Positions 19,436 to 27,740 of a DNA stretch of 64,000 bases are shown one piece after another (position 1 is the stretch's first letter; each line of letters starts with the position of its first letter). The translations under genes were made by a program, and so were the position numbers. The DNA is from Chitinophaga pinensis (GTDB lineage: Bacteria; Bacteroidota; Bacteroidia; Chitinophagales; UBA10324): NCBI GenBank assembly GCA_945892775.1, contig CAMDDP010000005.1:32001-96000 (forward strand). Direction: 5' to 3'. Below the pieces are notes generated by a model. That model searched no databases. It was not told where the DNA came from and saw only the letters and a program-made list of their open reading frames with translations.

Positions 19436-20308
19436 ATGAAAGACAAAATAAAATTGATTGAATGCCCTCGTGATGCAATGCAGGGATTGAAAGCGTTCAT
19501 TCCTACGGAAGAAAAAATTGCATACCTCAATTCACTATTAAAAATTGGCTTTGATACACTCGACTTTGGGAGTTTTGTTTCACCATCCGCAATTCCACAA
19601 TTAGCTGATACAGCCTTGTTACTTCCGAAATTGGAATTAGATAATTCAAAAACAAAACTACTTGCCATCATTGCCAATGTTCGTGGCGCCAGAGAAGCAA
19701 GTATGTTTGAGCAAATTTCATTTTTAGGGTTCCCATTTTCTATCTCAGAAACTTTTCAGAAACGAAATACAAATTCTACAATTGAAGAATCATTATCGAC
19801 TGTAGAACAGGCATTAACCATTTGTTCTAAAAGTGGAAAGCAATTAGTGCTTTATCTAAGCATGGGTTTTGGAAATCCATATGGCGATGTTTGGAATTCA
19901 GATATTGTATTGAAGTGGACGGAACGCCTTTTAGGCATGGGTATAAATATTATTTCTATTGCTGATACAGTTGGCCTTGCAAAAACAAATGACATTTCTC
20001 TTTTATATTCCCAGTTGATTCCTGATTTCCAAAAGGTAGAGTTTGGTGCTCACTTTCACACAAAACCAAATAAATGGAGAGAAAAAATTAATGCGGCATA
20101 TAATAATGGATGCAGAAGATTTGATGGATCATTAAGAGGATACGGCGGTTGCCCAATGGCTAAAGATGAACTTACAGGGAATATGCCTACAGAAAATTTA
20201 ATTTCTTTTATGGAAGAAAATAATAGCTCACTAGATTTAAATAAAATTGAGTTGTATTCATCATTAAAAGAAGCGGATAATTTATTTTCAAAATATAACA
20301 CTCATTAA
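19436..20308 (+). CDS. mvaB: Hydroxymethylglutaryl-CoA lyase
   Basis: The 290-residue TIM-barrel enzyme of the HMGL/DRE-metallolyase family cleaves HMG-CoA to acetyl-CoA and acetoacetate in leucine degradation. Arg12-Asp13 in ECPRDAMQG is the catalytic RD pair. GAHFHTKP contributes metal-binding His206 and His208, and GGCPMAKDELTGN holds the conserved Cys239. The N-terminal motif reads RDAMQG rather than the more usual RDGLQ, a common variant. It sits 2.2 kb before a 3-oxoacid CoA-transferase pair that uses its product. Confidence 0.92.
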   Translation: MKDKIKLIECPRDAMQGLKAFIPTEEKIAYLNSLLKIGFDTLDFGSFVSPSAIPQLADTALLLPKLELDNSKTKLLAIIANVRGAREASMFEQISFLGFPFSISETFQKRNTNSTIEESLSTVEQALTICSKSGKQLVLYLSMGFGNPYGDVWNSDIVLKWTERLLGMGINIISIADTVGLAKTNDISLLYSQLIPDFQKVEFGAHFHTKPNKWREKINAAYNNGCRRFDGSLRGYGGCPMAKDELTGNMPTENLISFMEENNSSLDLNKIELYSSLKEADNLFSKYNTH

Positions 20309-20330
20309 ATAATATTATAGTATACAGATA

Positions 20331-21272
20331 ATGAAACCACCTAACTTTTTTATAGTCGGTTCGGCTAAGTCAGGAACCACTTCCATATATAATTACTTAA
20401 AACAACATCCCGATATTTTCATGTCGCCTATAAAGGAGACCCATCATTTCTCCACTGATATTGATAGTTCTAAATTTCGATTAGATTATGCTGCGAACCT
20501 GAATATAAATATTGATGCATGGCTAGAAGGCGATCAAAAAAAAGAGATTTTTCATGCCTTTGTAAAAACTCAAAATAAATATGAAAAACTTTTTAAGCAT
20601 GCTGAAAAACAAACGGCAGTTGGGGAAGTAACAAACTCTTATTTATACTCAACAGAAGCGGCAAAAAATATTGCGACTCGTTTTCCAGATGGTAAGATTA
20701 TTATGATCCTACGAAATCCCGTTGAAAGAGCATTCAGCCATTTTCTAATGGATTTAAAAAGCGGATTAGAAAATGAAAGTTTTATTAATGCGTTTAAAAA
20801 AGATGTAGCCAAACCTGTAAAAGGTTGGGGAATTTCTAATGTGTACTTCGAAATTGGAATGTATTATGAACAAGTAAAAAGATATTTAGATACCTTCCCA
20901 AAAGAACAAATAAAAATCATTCTGTACGATGATTACAGAAGGGATGCGCGAATTACTTTAAAAGAAATTTGTAATTTTTTATCGGTTGATTCATCATTCA
21001 GATTTGAATTTTCAAAAGAACATAACAAAGCAATGATTCCAAGAACAAAAGTCGTTTCATTAATGATGCGCCAAAAAGGATTTAAGAATATTGTAAAAGA
21101 ATTGTTTCCAAAATCGTGGAAAAAAGCAATATCAAAAATATTTTTTACTGATAAAAATCTACCAAAACTTACTATCGAAGATCGAAAATATTTAATCAAA
21201 CTATACACTGAAGATATTCAAAAACTAAGTCAATTAATTAATCGTGATTTATCAGACTGGATAAAAAGTTAG
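20331..21272 (+). CDS. Sulfotransferase family protein
   Basis: The 313-residue protein has the two PAPS-binding elements of cytosolic and heparan-type sulfotransferases: the 5'-phosphosulfate loop KSGTTSIYNYL (13-23) and the 3'-phosphate motif RNPVERAFSH (from residue 128). It transfers sulfate from PAPS to an unknown acceptor, possibly a glycan or lipid. It follows the HMG-CoA lyase gene by 22 bp but has no pathway link to it. Its 3' end overlaps the convergent YggS gene by 4 bp. No PAPS synthesis genes are nearby. Confidence 0.9.
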   Translation: MKPPNFFIVGSAKSGTTSIYNYLKQHPDIFMSPIKETHHFSTDIDSSKFRLDYAANLNINIDAWLEGDQKKEIFHAFVKTQNKYEKLFKHAEKQTAVGEVTNSYLYSTEAAKNIATRFPDGKIIMILRNPVERAFSHFLMDLKSGLENESFINAFKKDVAKPVKGWGISNVYFEIGMYYEQVKRYLDTFPKEQIKIILYDDYRRDARITLKEICNFLSVDSSFRFEFSKEHNKAMIPRTKVVSLMMRQKGFKNIVKELFPKSWKKAISKIFFTDKNLPKLTIEDRKYLIKLYTEDIQKLSQLINRDLSDWIKS

Positions 21273-21940
21273 CCTGCTATTTTTCGATCGCCAAAAATCA
21301 CACTGCCCAATCTCACCAAATTACTTCCCTCATTCACTGCAATTCTGTAATCGCTACTCATTCCCATTGATAATATTTTAAATTCAATATTATCTGACGA
21401 ATATTTAACACCAAGAGTATCAAACATTTTTTTTAATCCCTTAAATTCCTTCCCAATTTTTTTTTCATCATTCGTATTGGTTGCCATGCCCATTAAACCA
21501 CTGATGTGAATATTCTTCAACCTTACGAACTCTTTATCCTCTAGAAGAGAGCAACATTCAGACTCGCTTAAACCGAATTTTGTTTTTTCATCCGCTATAA
21601 AAACTTGAAGCAATACATTTTGAATTCTACTATTTTTTATTGCCTGTTTATTTATTTTCTGAAGCAATTTAAAACTATCAACAGAATGAATGAGCGAAAC
21701 AAAAGGAGTAACAAATTTTATTTTATTGGTTTGCAAGTGCCCTACAAAATGCCATTGCACATCAGGTGAAAATTGACATTCCTTCATGAGCAATTCCTGC
21801 ACTTTATTTTCTCCAAAAATTCGTTGCCCTTGTTTATATAACAAATTAATACTTTCAACAGAATGAGTTTTACTAATAGCTACTAATTTTACATTTCGTT
21901 CATCACACCATTGTTTTATTTCCTTATAATTATTAATCAT
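21269..21940 (-). CDS. YggS-family pyridoxal-phosphate homeostasis protein
   Basis: The 223-residue single-domain PLP-binding protein has the cofactor lysine Lys24 in VKLVAISKTHS and family text IFGENKVQEL, WHFVGHLQTNK and LSMGMSSDY. YggS/PROSC proteins buffer PLP and affect amino-acid pools rather than catalyse a known reaction. It is divergent from the DUF4296 lipoprotein gene and convergent with the sulfotransferase. Confidence 0.95.
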   Translation of the reverse strand: MINNYKEIKQWCDERNVKLVAISKTHSVESINLLYKQGQRIFGENKVQELLMKECQFSPDVQWHFVGHLQTNKIKFVTPFVSLIHSVDSFKLLQKINKQAIKNSRIQNVLLQVFIADEKTKFGLSESECCSLLEDKEFVRLKNIHISGLMGMATNTNDEKKIGKEFKGLKKMFDTLGVKYSSDNIEFKILSMGMSSDYRIAVNEGSNLVRLGSVIFGDRKIAG

Positions 21941-21964
21941 AGCTGTTCATTAATTTTCTAAAAT

Positions 21965-21972
21965 TACTTTTG
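21965..21972 (+). promoter_or_regulatory. TAnnTTTG promoter-like octamer before the DUF4296 lipoprotein gene
   Basis: TACTTTTG matches the Bacteroidota -7 consensus and lies 9 nt before the ATG at 21982 (15 before 21988). The identical octamer occurs before murQ, the O-antigen ligase-like gene and alaS. Confidence 0.5.
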
Positions 21973-21981
21973 TCAAACTTA

Positions 21982-22425
21982 ATGCAAATGAAAATTAAAA
22001 CACCTGTACTACTACTTCTGCTCTTTGTTGCTTGCAATACTACAGCCCCTCCCCTTTCTTCAAAAGAAAAACTGAAGAAAGAAAAAATGGTAGCAATACT
22101 ACTTGATGTTCATTTATTTGAATCCTCTTTCAATTTAATTGACCGAAATAAAGAAGATGCGGATTCAATAATGGCGAAAGAATATGCATTGATTTTTAAA
22201 AAAAACGACATAAAAGAAGAGGATTTTTTGAGCACGTATAATTATTATATAGCCAATCCAGCATTACTTGATTTTGCTTATGATGAACTGGTTACACAAA
22301 TCACCACCTTACAAAGTCAATTACTTAAACAACCCCAACAAAAACTTGCGCCAGATATAATAAGATATAAAGACAGCTTGAAAAATCAAATGCATCATCG
22401 CTTGAAAGCACATAAAAAACAGTAG
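21982..22425 (+). CDS. DUF4296-type lipoprotein
   Basis: This small protein (about 147 aa from 21982; 145 aa if started at the ATG at 21988) has a lipoprotein signal ending in LLFVAC, so it should be lipid-anchored after Cys cleavage. The mature part is helical and charged (MVAILLDVHLFESSFNLID, YALIFKKNDIKEEDFLSTYNYY), matching the DUF4296 family of Bacteroidota. Function unknown. It precedes the CoA-transferase genes by 62 bp on the same strand, but those have their own promoter-like octamer. Confidence 0.8.
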   Translation: MQMKIKTPVLLLLLFVACNTTAPPLSSKEKLKKEKMVAILLDVHLFESSFNLIDRNKEDADSIMAKEYALIFKKNDIKEEDFLSTYNYYIANPALLDFAYDELVTQITTLQSQLLKQPQQKLAPDIIRYKDSLKNQMHHRLKAHKKQ

Positions 22426-22460
22426 CCAATTATTATCTACTCATCTCCACTCACTTTTTC

Positions 22461-22468
22461 TATTTTTG
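22461..22468 (+). promoter_or_regulatory. TAnnTTTG promoter-like octamer before the CoA-transferase genes
   Basis: TATTTTTG matches the -7 consensus 19 nt upstream of the ATG at 22488, in the 62-bp gap after the lipoprotein gene. Confidence 0.4.
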
Positions 22469-22487
22469 TCAGCCAATATATTTTATA

Positions 22488-23186
22488 ATGACTACAGTTT
22501 ACAAAGATGCAGATAGCGCCCTCTTCGATCTTCAAGACAATCAAACATTTTTACTTGGTGGTTTTGGATTAAATGGCATCCCTGAAAATTGTATTGCTGC
22601 TCTTATTCGAAAAAAAGTGACTGGACTTACCTGTGTCAGTAACAATGCAGGTGTTGATGATTTCGGGTTAGGGTTATTATTGCAAACACGCCAAATAAAA
22701 AAAATGATTTCATCGTATGTAGGAGAGAATGCCGAGTTCGAACGACAAATGTTAAGTGGAGAATTAGAAGTTGATTTAGTTCCACAAGGCACGCTTGCCA
22801 CTCGCATTGAAATGGCTGGAATGGGTATCCCCGCCTTTTTTACTCCGGCAGGCTACGGAACTGAAATAGCCATAGGTAAAGAAATTCGTGAGTTCAACGG
22901 GAAAAAATATTTAATGGAATTAGCACTCAATGGCGACTTTGCAATGGTAAAAGCATCAAAAGGAGATAAGTATGGCAATCTTGTATTTAATAAAACAACA
23001 AAAAACTTTTCTACTTCTATGGCAAAAGCTGGAAAAATTACGATTGCTGAAGTAGAACAATTAGTTGAACCAGGAGAAATTGGTCCTGAAGAAATTGATG
23101 TTGCCGGAGTGTATGTAACACGAATTTTCCAAGGAACGAATTATGAAAAGCGTATTGAAAGAAGAACGATTGCTATAAAAAAATAA
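22488..23186 (+). CDS. scoA: 3-oxoacid CoA-transferase, subunit A
   Basis: The 232-residue subunit is recognised by GGFGLNGIPE near the N terminus (the CoA-transferase signature), GLGLLLQTRQIKKMISSYVGEN and FTPAGYGT. With subunit B it forms succinyl-CoA:acetoacetate CoA-transferase, activating acetoacetate to acetoacetyl-CoA. The B gene starts 11 bp later. The neighbouring HMG-CoA lyase and HPPD genes belong to pathways that yield acetoacetate, which supports this substrate. Confidence 0.94.
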   Translation: MTTVYKDADSALFDLQDNQTFLLGGFGLNGIPENCIAALIRKKVTGLTCVSNNAGVDDFGLGLLLQTRQIKKMISSYVGENAEFERQMLSGELEVDLVPQGTLATRIEMAGMGIPAFFTPAGYGTEIAIGKEIREFNGKKYLMELALNGDFAMVKASKGDKYGNLVFNKTTKNFSTSMAKAGKITIAEVEQLVEPGEIGPEEIDVAGVYVTRIFQGTNYEKRIERRTIAIKK

Positions 23187-23197
23187 AAATATAATTT

Positions 23198-23860
23198 ATG
23201 GCACTCGATAAATACCAGATAGCAAAACGAATAGCGCAGGAATTGCGTGATGGTTACAATGTGAATCTTGGAATTGGAATTCCAACATTGGTTGCTAACT
23301 ATATTCCAGTAGGAATGAAAATAATGTTGCAATCAGAAAATGGAATTCTCGGAATGGGCCCTTATCCACCTGAAGATAAAATTGATGCTGACCTGATAAA
23401 TGCCGGAAAAGAAACTGTTACAATTCTTCCCGGCGGAAGTTTTTTTGATTCAGCAGAAAGTTTCGGAATGATACGCGCAGGAAAAATTGATATGACTGTT
23501 CTTGGTGCAATGGAAGTTTCAGAACAAGGTGATATTGCCAACTGGAAAATTCCGGGTAAGATGGTGAAAGGAATGGGTGGAGCAATGGACTTAGTAGCAT
23601 CCGCACAAAATATTATTGTCGCCATGATGCACACTAATCCGAAAGGCGAATCAAAACTGTTGCCGAAATGTGATTTACCATTAACAGGAGTTCATTGTGT
23701 AAAAAGAATTGTAACTGATTTAGCAGTAGTAGATGTTACACCCGATGGATTTAAATTAGTGGAGCGCGCTCCCGGTGTTACAGTTGAAGAAATAAAATTA
23801 AAAACTGCAGGGCGGTTAATTGTAGAAGGAGAAATTCTAGAGATGAACTTTAATAAATAA
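23198..23860 (+). CDS. scoB: 3-oxoacid CoA-transferase, subunit B
   Basis: The 220-residue catalytic subunit has [11 protein letters not shown] and the [10 protein letters not shown] motif, in which Glu47 is the residue that forms the CoA thioester intermediate. [26 protein letters not shown] is also typical of SCOT B. It is followed after 33 bp by hppD, so scoA-scoB-hppD probably form an operon. Confidence 0.95.
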   Translation: MALDKYQIAKRIAQELRDGYNVNLGIGIPTLVANYIPVGMKIMLQSENGILGMGPYPPEDKIDADLINAGKETVTILPGGSFFDSAESFGMIRAGKIDMTVLGAMEVSEQGDIANWKIPGKMVKGMGGAMDLVASAQNIIVAMMHTNPKGESKLLPKCDLPLTGVHCVKRIVTDLAVVDVTPDGFKLVERAPGVTVEEIKLKTAGRLIVEGEILEMNFNK

Positions 23861-23893
23861 ATTAAAAATCCAAACAAGAATACATTTAACATA

Positions 23894-25018
23894 ATGGAAA
23901 CGCTAACTAAATCAAACGCAACAATCGACAAGGATTTTCTTCCGCTAAATGGAACTGACTACATAGAATTTTATGTCGGCAATGCAAAACAAGCATCTTA
24001 CTTCTATCGTTCAGCCTTTGGATTTAGTTCGTTAGCATATGCAGGACCTGAAACCGGAGTGCGCGATCGCGTGAGTTATGTACTCCGACAAAATAAAATC
24101 ACTTTAGTATTAACGACCCCACTACATCCTGGAAATGAAATTTCACAGCACATTGAAAAACATGGTGACGGAGTAAAAGTTCTTGCGCTTATGGTAGATG
24201 ATGCGTACAAATCTTTTGAAGAAACAACTATGCGCGGAGCAATTCCATATCTGCAGCCACAAACTTTAAATGATGAGAAAGGTGAAGTTCGATTATCAGG
24301 AATTAAATTATATGGAGACACCGTTCATATTTTTGTAGAACGAAAAAACTATAAAGGAATATTTCTTCCAGGTTATAAAGCATGGAGTTCTAGTTTTGAA
24401 ACAAAATCAGTTGGACTAAAACATGTTGATCATTGCGTTGGCAATGTTGGTTGGGGGGAAATGAATACCTGGGTTGAGTTTTATGAAAAAGTAATGGGCT
24501 TCAGAAATATTTTATCGTTTGATGATAAAGATATTTCAACTGAGTACTCAGCATTGATGAGTAAAGTAATGAGTAACGGAAATGGTTATGTAAAATTTCC
24601 AATCAACGAACCTGCTGAAGGAAAAAAGAAATCACAGATTGAAGAATACCTCGAGTTTTATCATTCTCAAGGTGTACAACACATTGCAATGGCAACAGAA
24701 AATATTATTGAAACGGTAGCCGAGTTAAGAAAAAGAGGCGTCGAATTTTTAAGTGTTCCAGATTCTTATTATGAGGAATTAACTGGTCGAGTTGGAATCA
24801 TTGACGAAGATATTCAAATATTAAAAAGGTTAAATATTTTAGTTGATCGTGATGATGAAGGATATTTACTACAATTATTTTCAAAACCAGTTGAAGATCG
24901 CCCCACTTTATTTTTTGAAATTATTCAACGAAAGGGTGCGCAATCTTTTGGCAAAGGAAATTTCAAAGCGTTATTTGAATCAATTGAACGCGAACAAGAA
25001 TTAAGAGGCAATTTATAA
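23894..25018 (+). CDS. hppD: 4-hydroxyphenylpyruvate dioxygenase
   Basis: The 374-residue non-haem iron enzyme converts 4-hydroxyphenylpyruvate to homogentisate in tyrosine degradation. The two vicinal-oxygen-chelate domains are visible, and the three Fe ligands fall at His180 (HVDHCVGNV), His263 (GVQHIAM) and Glu342 (FFEIIQRKG). Linkage to scoAB fits the end products of the homogentisate route, fumarate and acetoacetate. Homogentisate dioxygenase and fumarylacetoacetase are not in the window. Confidence 0.97.
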   Translation: METLTKSNATIDKDFLPLNGTDYIEFYVGNAKQASYFYRSAFGFSSLAYAGPETGVRDRVSYVLRQNKITLVLTTPLHPGNEISQHIEKHGDGVKVLALMVDDAYKSFEETTMRGAIPYLQPQTLNDEKGEVRLSGIKLYGDTVHIFVERKNYKGIFLPGYKAWSSSFETKSVGLKHVDHCVGNVGWGEMNTWVEFYEKVMGFRNILSFDDKDISTEYSALMSKVMSNGNGYVKFPINEPAEGKKKSQIEEYLEFYHSQGVQHIAMATENIIETVAELRKRGVEFLSVPDSYYEELTGRVGIIDEDIQILKRLNILVDRDDEGYLLQLFSKPVEDRPTLFFEIIQRKGAQSFGKGNFKALFESIEREQELRGNL

Positions 25019-25040
25019 TCAACACTTAATTTACGAATAC

Positions 25041-25451
25041 ATGAGAAATATGAATCAGTCAATAAAAGTCGTAGCTGTTTTCTTTTTTATTATCCTTTCA
25101 TTGAAATCACAAGCCCAATTAACTTCTGAAGTAATGAAATCCCGACTTTGTAAAAGTTGGGGCTTATCAAAAATAGAAGACGAAACTAAAATTCAAATTG
25201 CCGATGAGGCACAAAAAGAATATCGCTTAATATTCAAAAAAGATTTTACGGTTGAACAAGGATTATCACCAGATGGTTTTATTCCTGGAACTTGGTCTAT
25301 TGACGAACTAGGTTCTAATATTACTATCACCGATAAAACAACAAAGACTTCATACAAAATGAAAATCATCAAACTAACTACCGATACGCTAGTACTTCAA
25401 CAAGCTGATAACACACGCACTATGATTATTTATTACAAGGCAACTTTATAA
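25041..25451 (+). CDS. Small exported lipocalin-like protein
   Basis: The 136-residue protein has an N-terminal signal peptide ending near SLKSQAQ. The mature region (KSWGLSKIE, EYRLIFKKDFTVEQ, GTWSIDELGSNITIT, KIIKLTTDTLVLQQ) has the alternating beta pattern of the short lipocalin-like proteins common in Bacteroidota. Function unknown. It is 22 bp downstream of hppD and could be read through, although no functional tie is evident. A second in-frame ATG at 25050 is an alternative start. Confidence 0.75.
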   Translation: MRNMNQSIKVVAVFFFIILSLKSQAQLTSEVMKSRLCKSWGLSKIEDETKIQIADEAQKEYRLIFKKDFTVEQGLSPDGFIPGTWSIDELGSNITITDKTTKTSYKMKIIKLTTDTLVLQQADNTRTMIIYYKATL

Positions 25452-25460
25452 TTTATTTAA

Positions 25461-25670
25461 CAAGAAAATATTTTTCAAATCATTCCTTATTACACACCCG
25501 GACTTAAACTATCAAAGCCATTTCAATTAAAAAGCTTTGACAAATTATCTTCCGCAGTAAAAGTTATCTTAAAAAATAATATAGAAAAAATATCGTTTTC
25601 TAGAATTATATACTTCTCCCCCAACGAGCACCTAAAATCAACATTGATTAAAAAAATTACAGGGAATTAA
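25461..25670 (+). pseudogene. Possible gene remnant, open frame without start codon
   Basis: This 69-codon stretch is open directly after a stop at 25458-25460 and reads IPYYTPGLKLSKPFQLKS then FDKLSSAVKVILKNN and IYFSPNEHL before TAA. Its composition looks more like coding sequence than the surrounding DNA. No ATG, GTG or early TTG start is available and I do not recognise a family. It could be the tail of a deleted gene or chance. Confidence 0.25.
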
Positions 25671-25700
25671 TCGCCAGCATCTTTTTATTTAAATTCATAA

Positions 25701-25809
25701 ATATTTTTTTGTAATGATTAGTTAATATTATTTCAATTGAAAAAATCATATTTTTAATTGATGCATATTTTTTTGTGCTGATTAGTGAACATAATTTAAA
25801 TTGAAAAAA
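25701..25809. repeat. Imperfect 45-bp direct repeat, two copies
   Basis: Copies at 25701-25745 and 25765-25809 both start ATA, seven T, G and end in CAATTG/AAATTG plus A-run; I count 39 of 45 positions identical, 64 bp apart. It lies in non-coding DNA between the lipocalin-like gene and the Lys/Ala-rich small gene. Function unknown. Confidence 0.5.
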
Positions 25810-26067
25810 AATTGTTTTTTTGAGAAAAAAAATATCGTCTCATTCATTTTATTTCTATAAAAAAAAAAAATACTGTGCTATTTATATTTTAATTGCTATT
25901 TCTGTAATGCTTACTGGCAAGCCATTTCAGAAGAATATAAAAAATAATCAATAATATTTATTAGTATCTTTTTATATAAAAACAAAAATTTTATCAATAG
26001 CTAAGTCATTATCGAATGCAAATGCTATGGCGACTAATTGAACAATAATCACTTTCAGTTAATCGCT

Positions 26068-26121
26068 ATTCACAAACTAATGTGAATAAAGGATTAGATA
26101 TTACTTCGACATATCGTCGAA
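26068..26121. promoter_or_regulatory. Two short inverted repeats upstream of the Lys/Ala-rich small gene
   Basis: ATTCACA-6 nt-TGTGAAT (26068-26087) and TTCGAC-5 nt-GTCGAA (26105-26121) are perfect inverted repeats in the 90 bp before the ATG at 26157. They could be operator sites or mRNA hairpins. No protein partner is known; this is inference from position. Confidence 0.3.
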
Positions 26122-26156
26122 TACTATTAGAATTGTGATACCAAAATTTTTTAACT

Positions 26157-26231
26157 ATGGCTACAAAAGCAAAAAAAGCTGCTAAGAAACCTGCTAAGAA
26201 GGCGAAAAAAGCGGCTAAGAAAAAGAAATAG
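26157..26231 (+). CDS. 24-residue Lys/Ala-rich basic protein (histone H1-tail-like)
   Basis: The frame ATG GCT ACA ... TAG encodes MATKAKKAAKKPAKKAKKAA plus four Lys, a protein of only Lys, Ala, one Thr and one Pro. Lysine uses both AAA and AAG, and alanine uses GCT, GCA and GCG, so it is not a simple DNA repeat. A perfect 10-bp hairpin terminator follows 25 bp after the stop, which argues that this is an expressed transcription unit. The composition matches the DNA-binding tails of histone H1 and of bacterial H1-like proteins. A nucleic-acid-binding role is inferred, not shown. Confidence 0.6.
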   Translation: MATKAKKAAKKPAKKAKKAAKKKK

Positions 26232-26255
26232 ATTTTCTTTTCTCTTGAAGAACTC

Positions 26256-26286
26256 AAAGGGCACCAGCGGTGCCCTTTAGTTTTTT
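26256..26286 (+). terminator. Strong rho-independent terminator after the Lys/Ala-rich small gene
   Basis: AAAGGGCACC (26256-26265) pairs perfectly with GGTGCCCTTT (26269-26278) across a 3-nt loop, followed by AG and six T. It is the clearest intrinsic terminator in the first 30 kb. Confidence 0.85.
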
Positions 26287-26620
26287 ATATAGGTTCCAGT
26301 TTATTTATTCCTGTTCTATTAAAACAATCATTCTCCCAATGAGAAATCAAATTTAAATCCCCTTTATTTTTTATCAATTCAATTGGCACTCTTTAAAAGA
26401 CAAAGTTTAATGCAAGCACAATTGAATCATATAAATAAAATTATTCAGGATTTTTTTAAAAAAAATTAAAATCGTTTTCAGCGAAAAACAAATTGATAAA
26501 CTCCTCTTTCACAAAATTTAAAGTGAAAGTCAATCTCATAAAAAATTCTTTTAAAAAAAGAATGAGTGTAATCAATTTCATCTTTCTTCAAAAATAAAAA
26601 GTAATATTCTATAAATAATA
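26287..26620. other. AT-rich intergenic stretch without a recognised gene
   Basis: This 334-bp gap lies between the small-gene terminator and the 3' end of the M23 peptidase gene. It holds two short inverted repeats: CTTTCAC-10 nt-GTGAAAG (26506-26529) and an AT-rich hairpin (26545-26563). No coding frame was supported. Confidence 0.5.
26539..26563 (-). terminator. Possible AT-rich terminator for the M23 peptidase gene
   Basis: On the minus strand an 8-bp stem ATTCTTTT / AAAAGAAT with a 3-nt loop (26545-26563) is followed by a T-run (26541-26545 read as T on the minus strand). It lies 58 bp after the M23 stop. The stem is nearly all A-T, so confidence is low. Confidence 0.35.
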
Positions 26621-27592
26621 TTAGTCTAATGCTTGCCCATTTCGCTCAGCAAGTTCAAGCACCTCTTGAAATTCTTCAGGTGTTAAATCACTATAAAAGA
26701 AATTAATTGGATTTATTTTTCGTCCATTTTTTATTACTTCATAATGACAATGTGGTCCTGTTGATTTTCCACTGTTGCCAACAAGTCCAATTAAATCGCC
26801 GCGATTTACTTTTTGTCCAATCTTAACTTTTACCCTACTCATGTGACCATATAAAGTCTGGTAACCATATCCATGAGTAATAATTACATGGTTGCCAAAA
26901 CCTCTACTACCATAATCAACTAAACTAATCGTTCCGTTGCCAGTGGCATAAATCGGCGTTCCTATAGGAGCAGTAAAATCTATCCCTTCATGCATACGAG
27001 CCACTTTATAAATCGGGTCAATGCGCACTCCGAAACCTGAACCAATTCTTTTTAAATCTTTATTAGCCACTGGTTGAATCGCTGGTATAGATGCAAGCAT
27101 TTCAGTTTTACTTTTAATTAATTTTGCTAACGCATCATAAGATTTAGATTGTATATACATCTTATAACGAGTTTGTAACAGTTTCGCCCAACTGCTTTTC
27201 ATTAGCTCAGCATCATTATAACCATTCAACTCTTCAAACCGATTAGAGCCGCCATAACCGGCATCTCTAACACTTGATGGAATTGGTTCGGCTTCAAAAA
27301 TCACTCTATATATATTGTCATCCCTATCTTGTAAATCTACAAGAGCGTCAGCCATCTCATCTAACTTTCCATTCAATAAATCATATTGATATTCTAATTG
27401 AGATAATTCACGCTTTAATTTTTTTTCAGATGGAGAGTCTAAATATGTATAGGCTAAATAAACAATAATGAATGCAAAGACACTTGCGGCGGATAGAAAC
27501 CCAATCACCCCCCTAATTTTTTTCCATGCACCTTCCACGTACTTTTCATAACGAAGACTCATTGGATTATAGTAATACTTAATTTTCTTCAT
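26621..27592 (-). CDS. M23-family metallopeptidase, membrane-anchored (peptidoglycan hydrolase-like)
   Basis: The 323-residue protein has a short cytoplasmic N terminus, one membrane segment (about residues 30-50), a coiled-coil stretch (EKKLKRELSQLEYQYDLLNG) and a C-terminal LytM domain. Zinc ligands are visible as His201 and Asp205 (HEGIDF) and His283 in HCH (281-283); GHM and THGYGYQTLYG are also present. All key residues are intact, so an active endopeptidase is likely, acting in the periplasm on peptidoglycan cross-links. It is divergent from alaS, a neighbourhood seen in other Bacteroidota. Confidence 0.93.
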   Translation of the reverse strand: MKKIKYYYNPMSLRYEKYVEGAWKKIRGVIGFLSAASVFAFIIVYLAYTYLDSPSEKKLKRELSQLEYQYDLLNGKLDEMADALVDLQDRDDNIYRVIFEAEPIPSSVRDAGYGGSNRFEELNGYNDAELMKSSWAKLLQTRYKMYIQSKSYDALAKLIKSKTEMLASIPAIQPVANKDLKRIGSGFGVRIDPIYKVARMHEGIDFTAPIGTPIYATGNGTISLVDYGSRGFGNHVIITHGYGYQTLYGHMSRVKVKIGQKVNRGDLIGLVGNSGKSTGPHCHYEVIKNGRKINPINFFYSDLTPEEFQEVLELAERNGQALD

Positions 27593-27662
27593 TCGCTCTA
27601 ACTGGTATTTCTATTTTAAATTAAAACCTACTCACGATTTCCTCATTGCAGGTATGATTTAT

Positions 27663-27670
27663 TACTTTTG
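27663..27670 (+). promoter_or_regulatory. TAnnTTTG promoter-like octamer upstream of alaS
   Basis: TACTTTTG, identical to the octamers before murQ and the DUF4296 gene, lies 70 nt before the alaS ATG in the divergent gap with the M23 gene. Confidence 0.4.
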
Positions 27671-27740
27671 ACACTTGCAATTTGTAAACGCAAATTACTA
27701 AAAACAAATGTTTAAACAATAATAGTTCTATCTGTTCAAT

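Larger units (their letters stand above)
25452..26156. other. AT-rich intergenic stretch with a decayed frame and imperfect repeats
   Basis: About 700 bp without a convincing gene. It contains a 69-codon open stretch without a usual start codon (25461-25670), an imperfect 45-bp direct repeat (25701-25745 and 25765-25809), an A-run at about 25860-25870, and two short inverted repeats upstream of the small Lys/Ala-rich gene. Otherwise nothing was recognised. Confidence 0.5.

Noticed and set aside
26066-26257. Minus-strand 63-codon frame opposite the Lys/Ala-rich gene
   Set aside because: Its Phe/Ala-rich text is simply the antisense of Lys/Ala codons; the plus-strand frame is followed by a terminator and the minus-strand frame is not.
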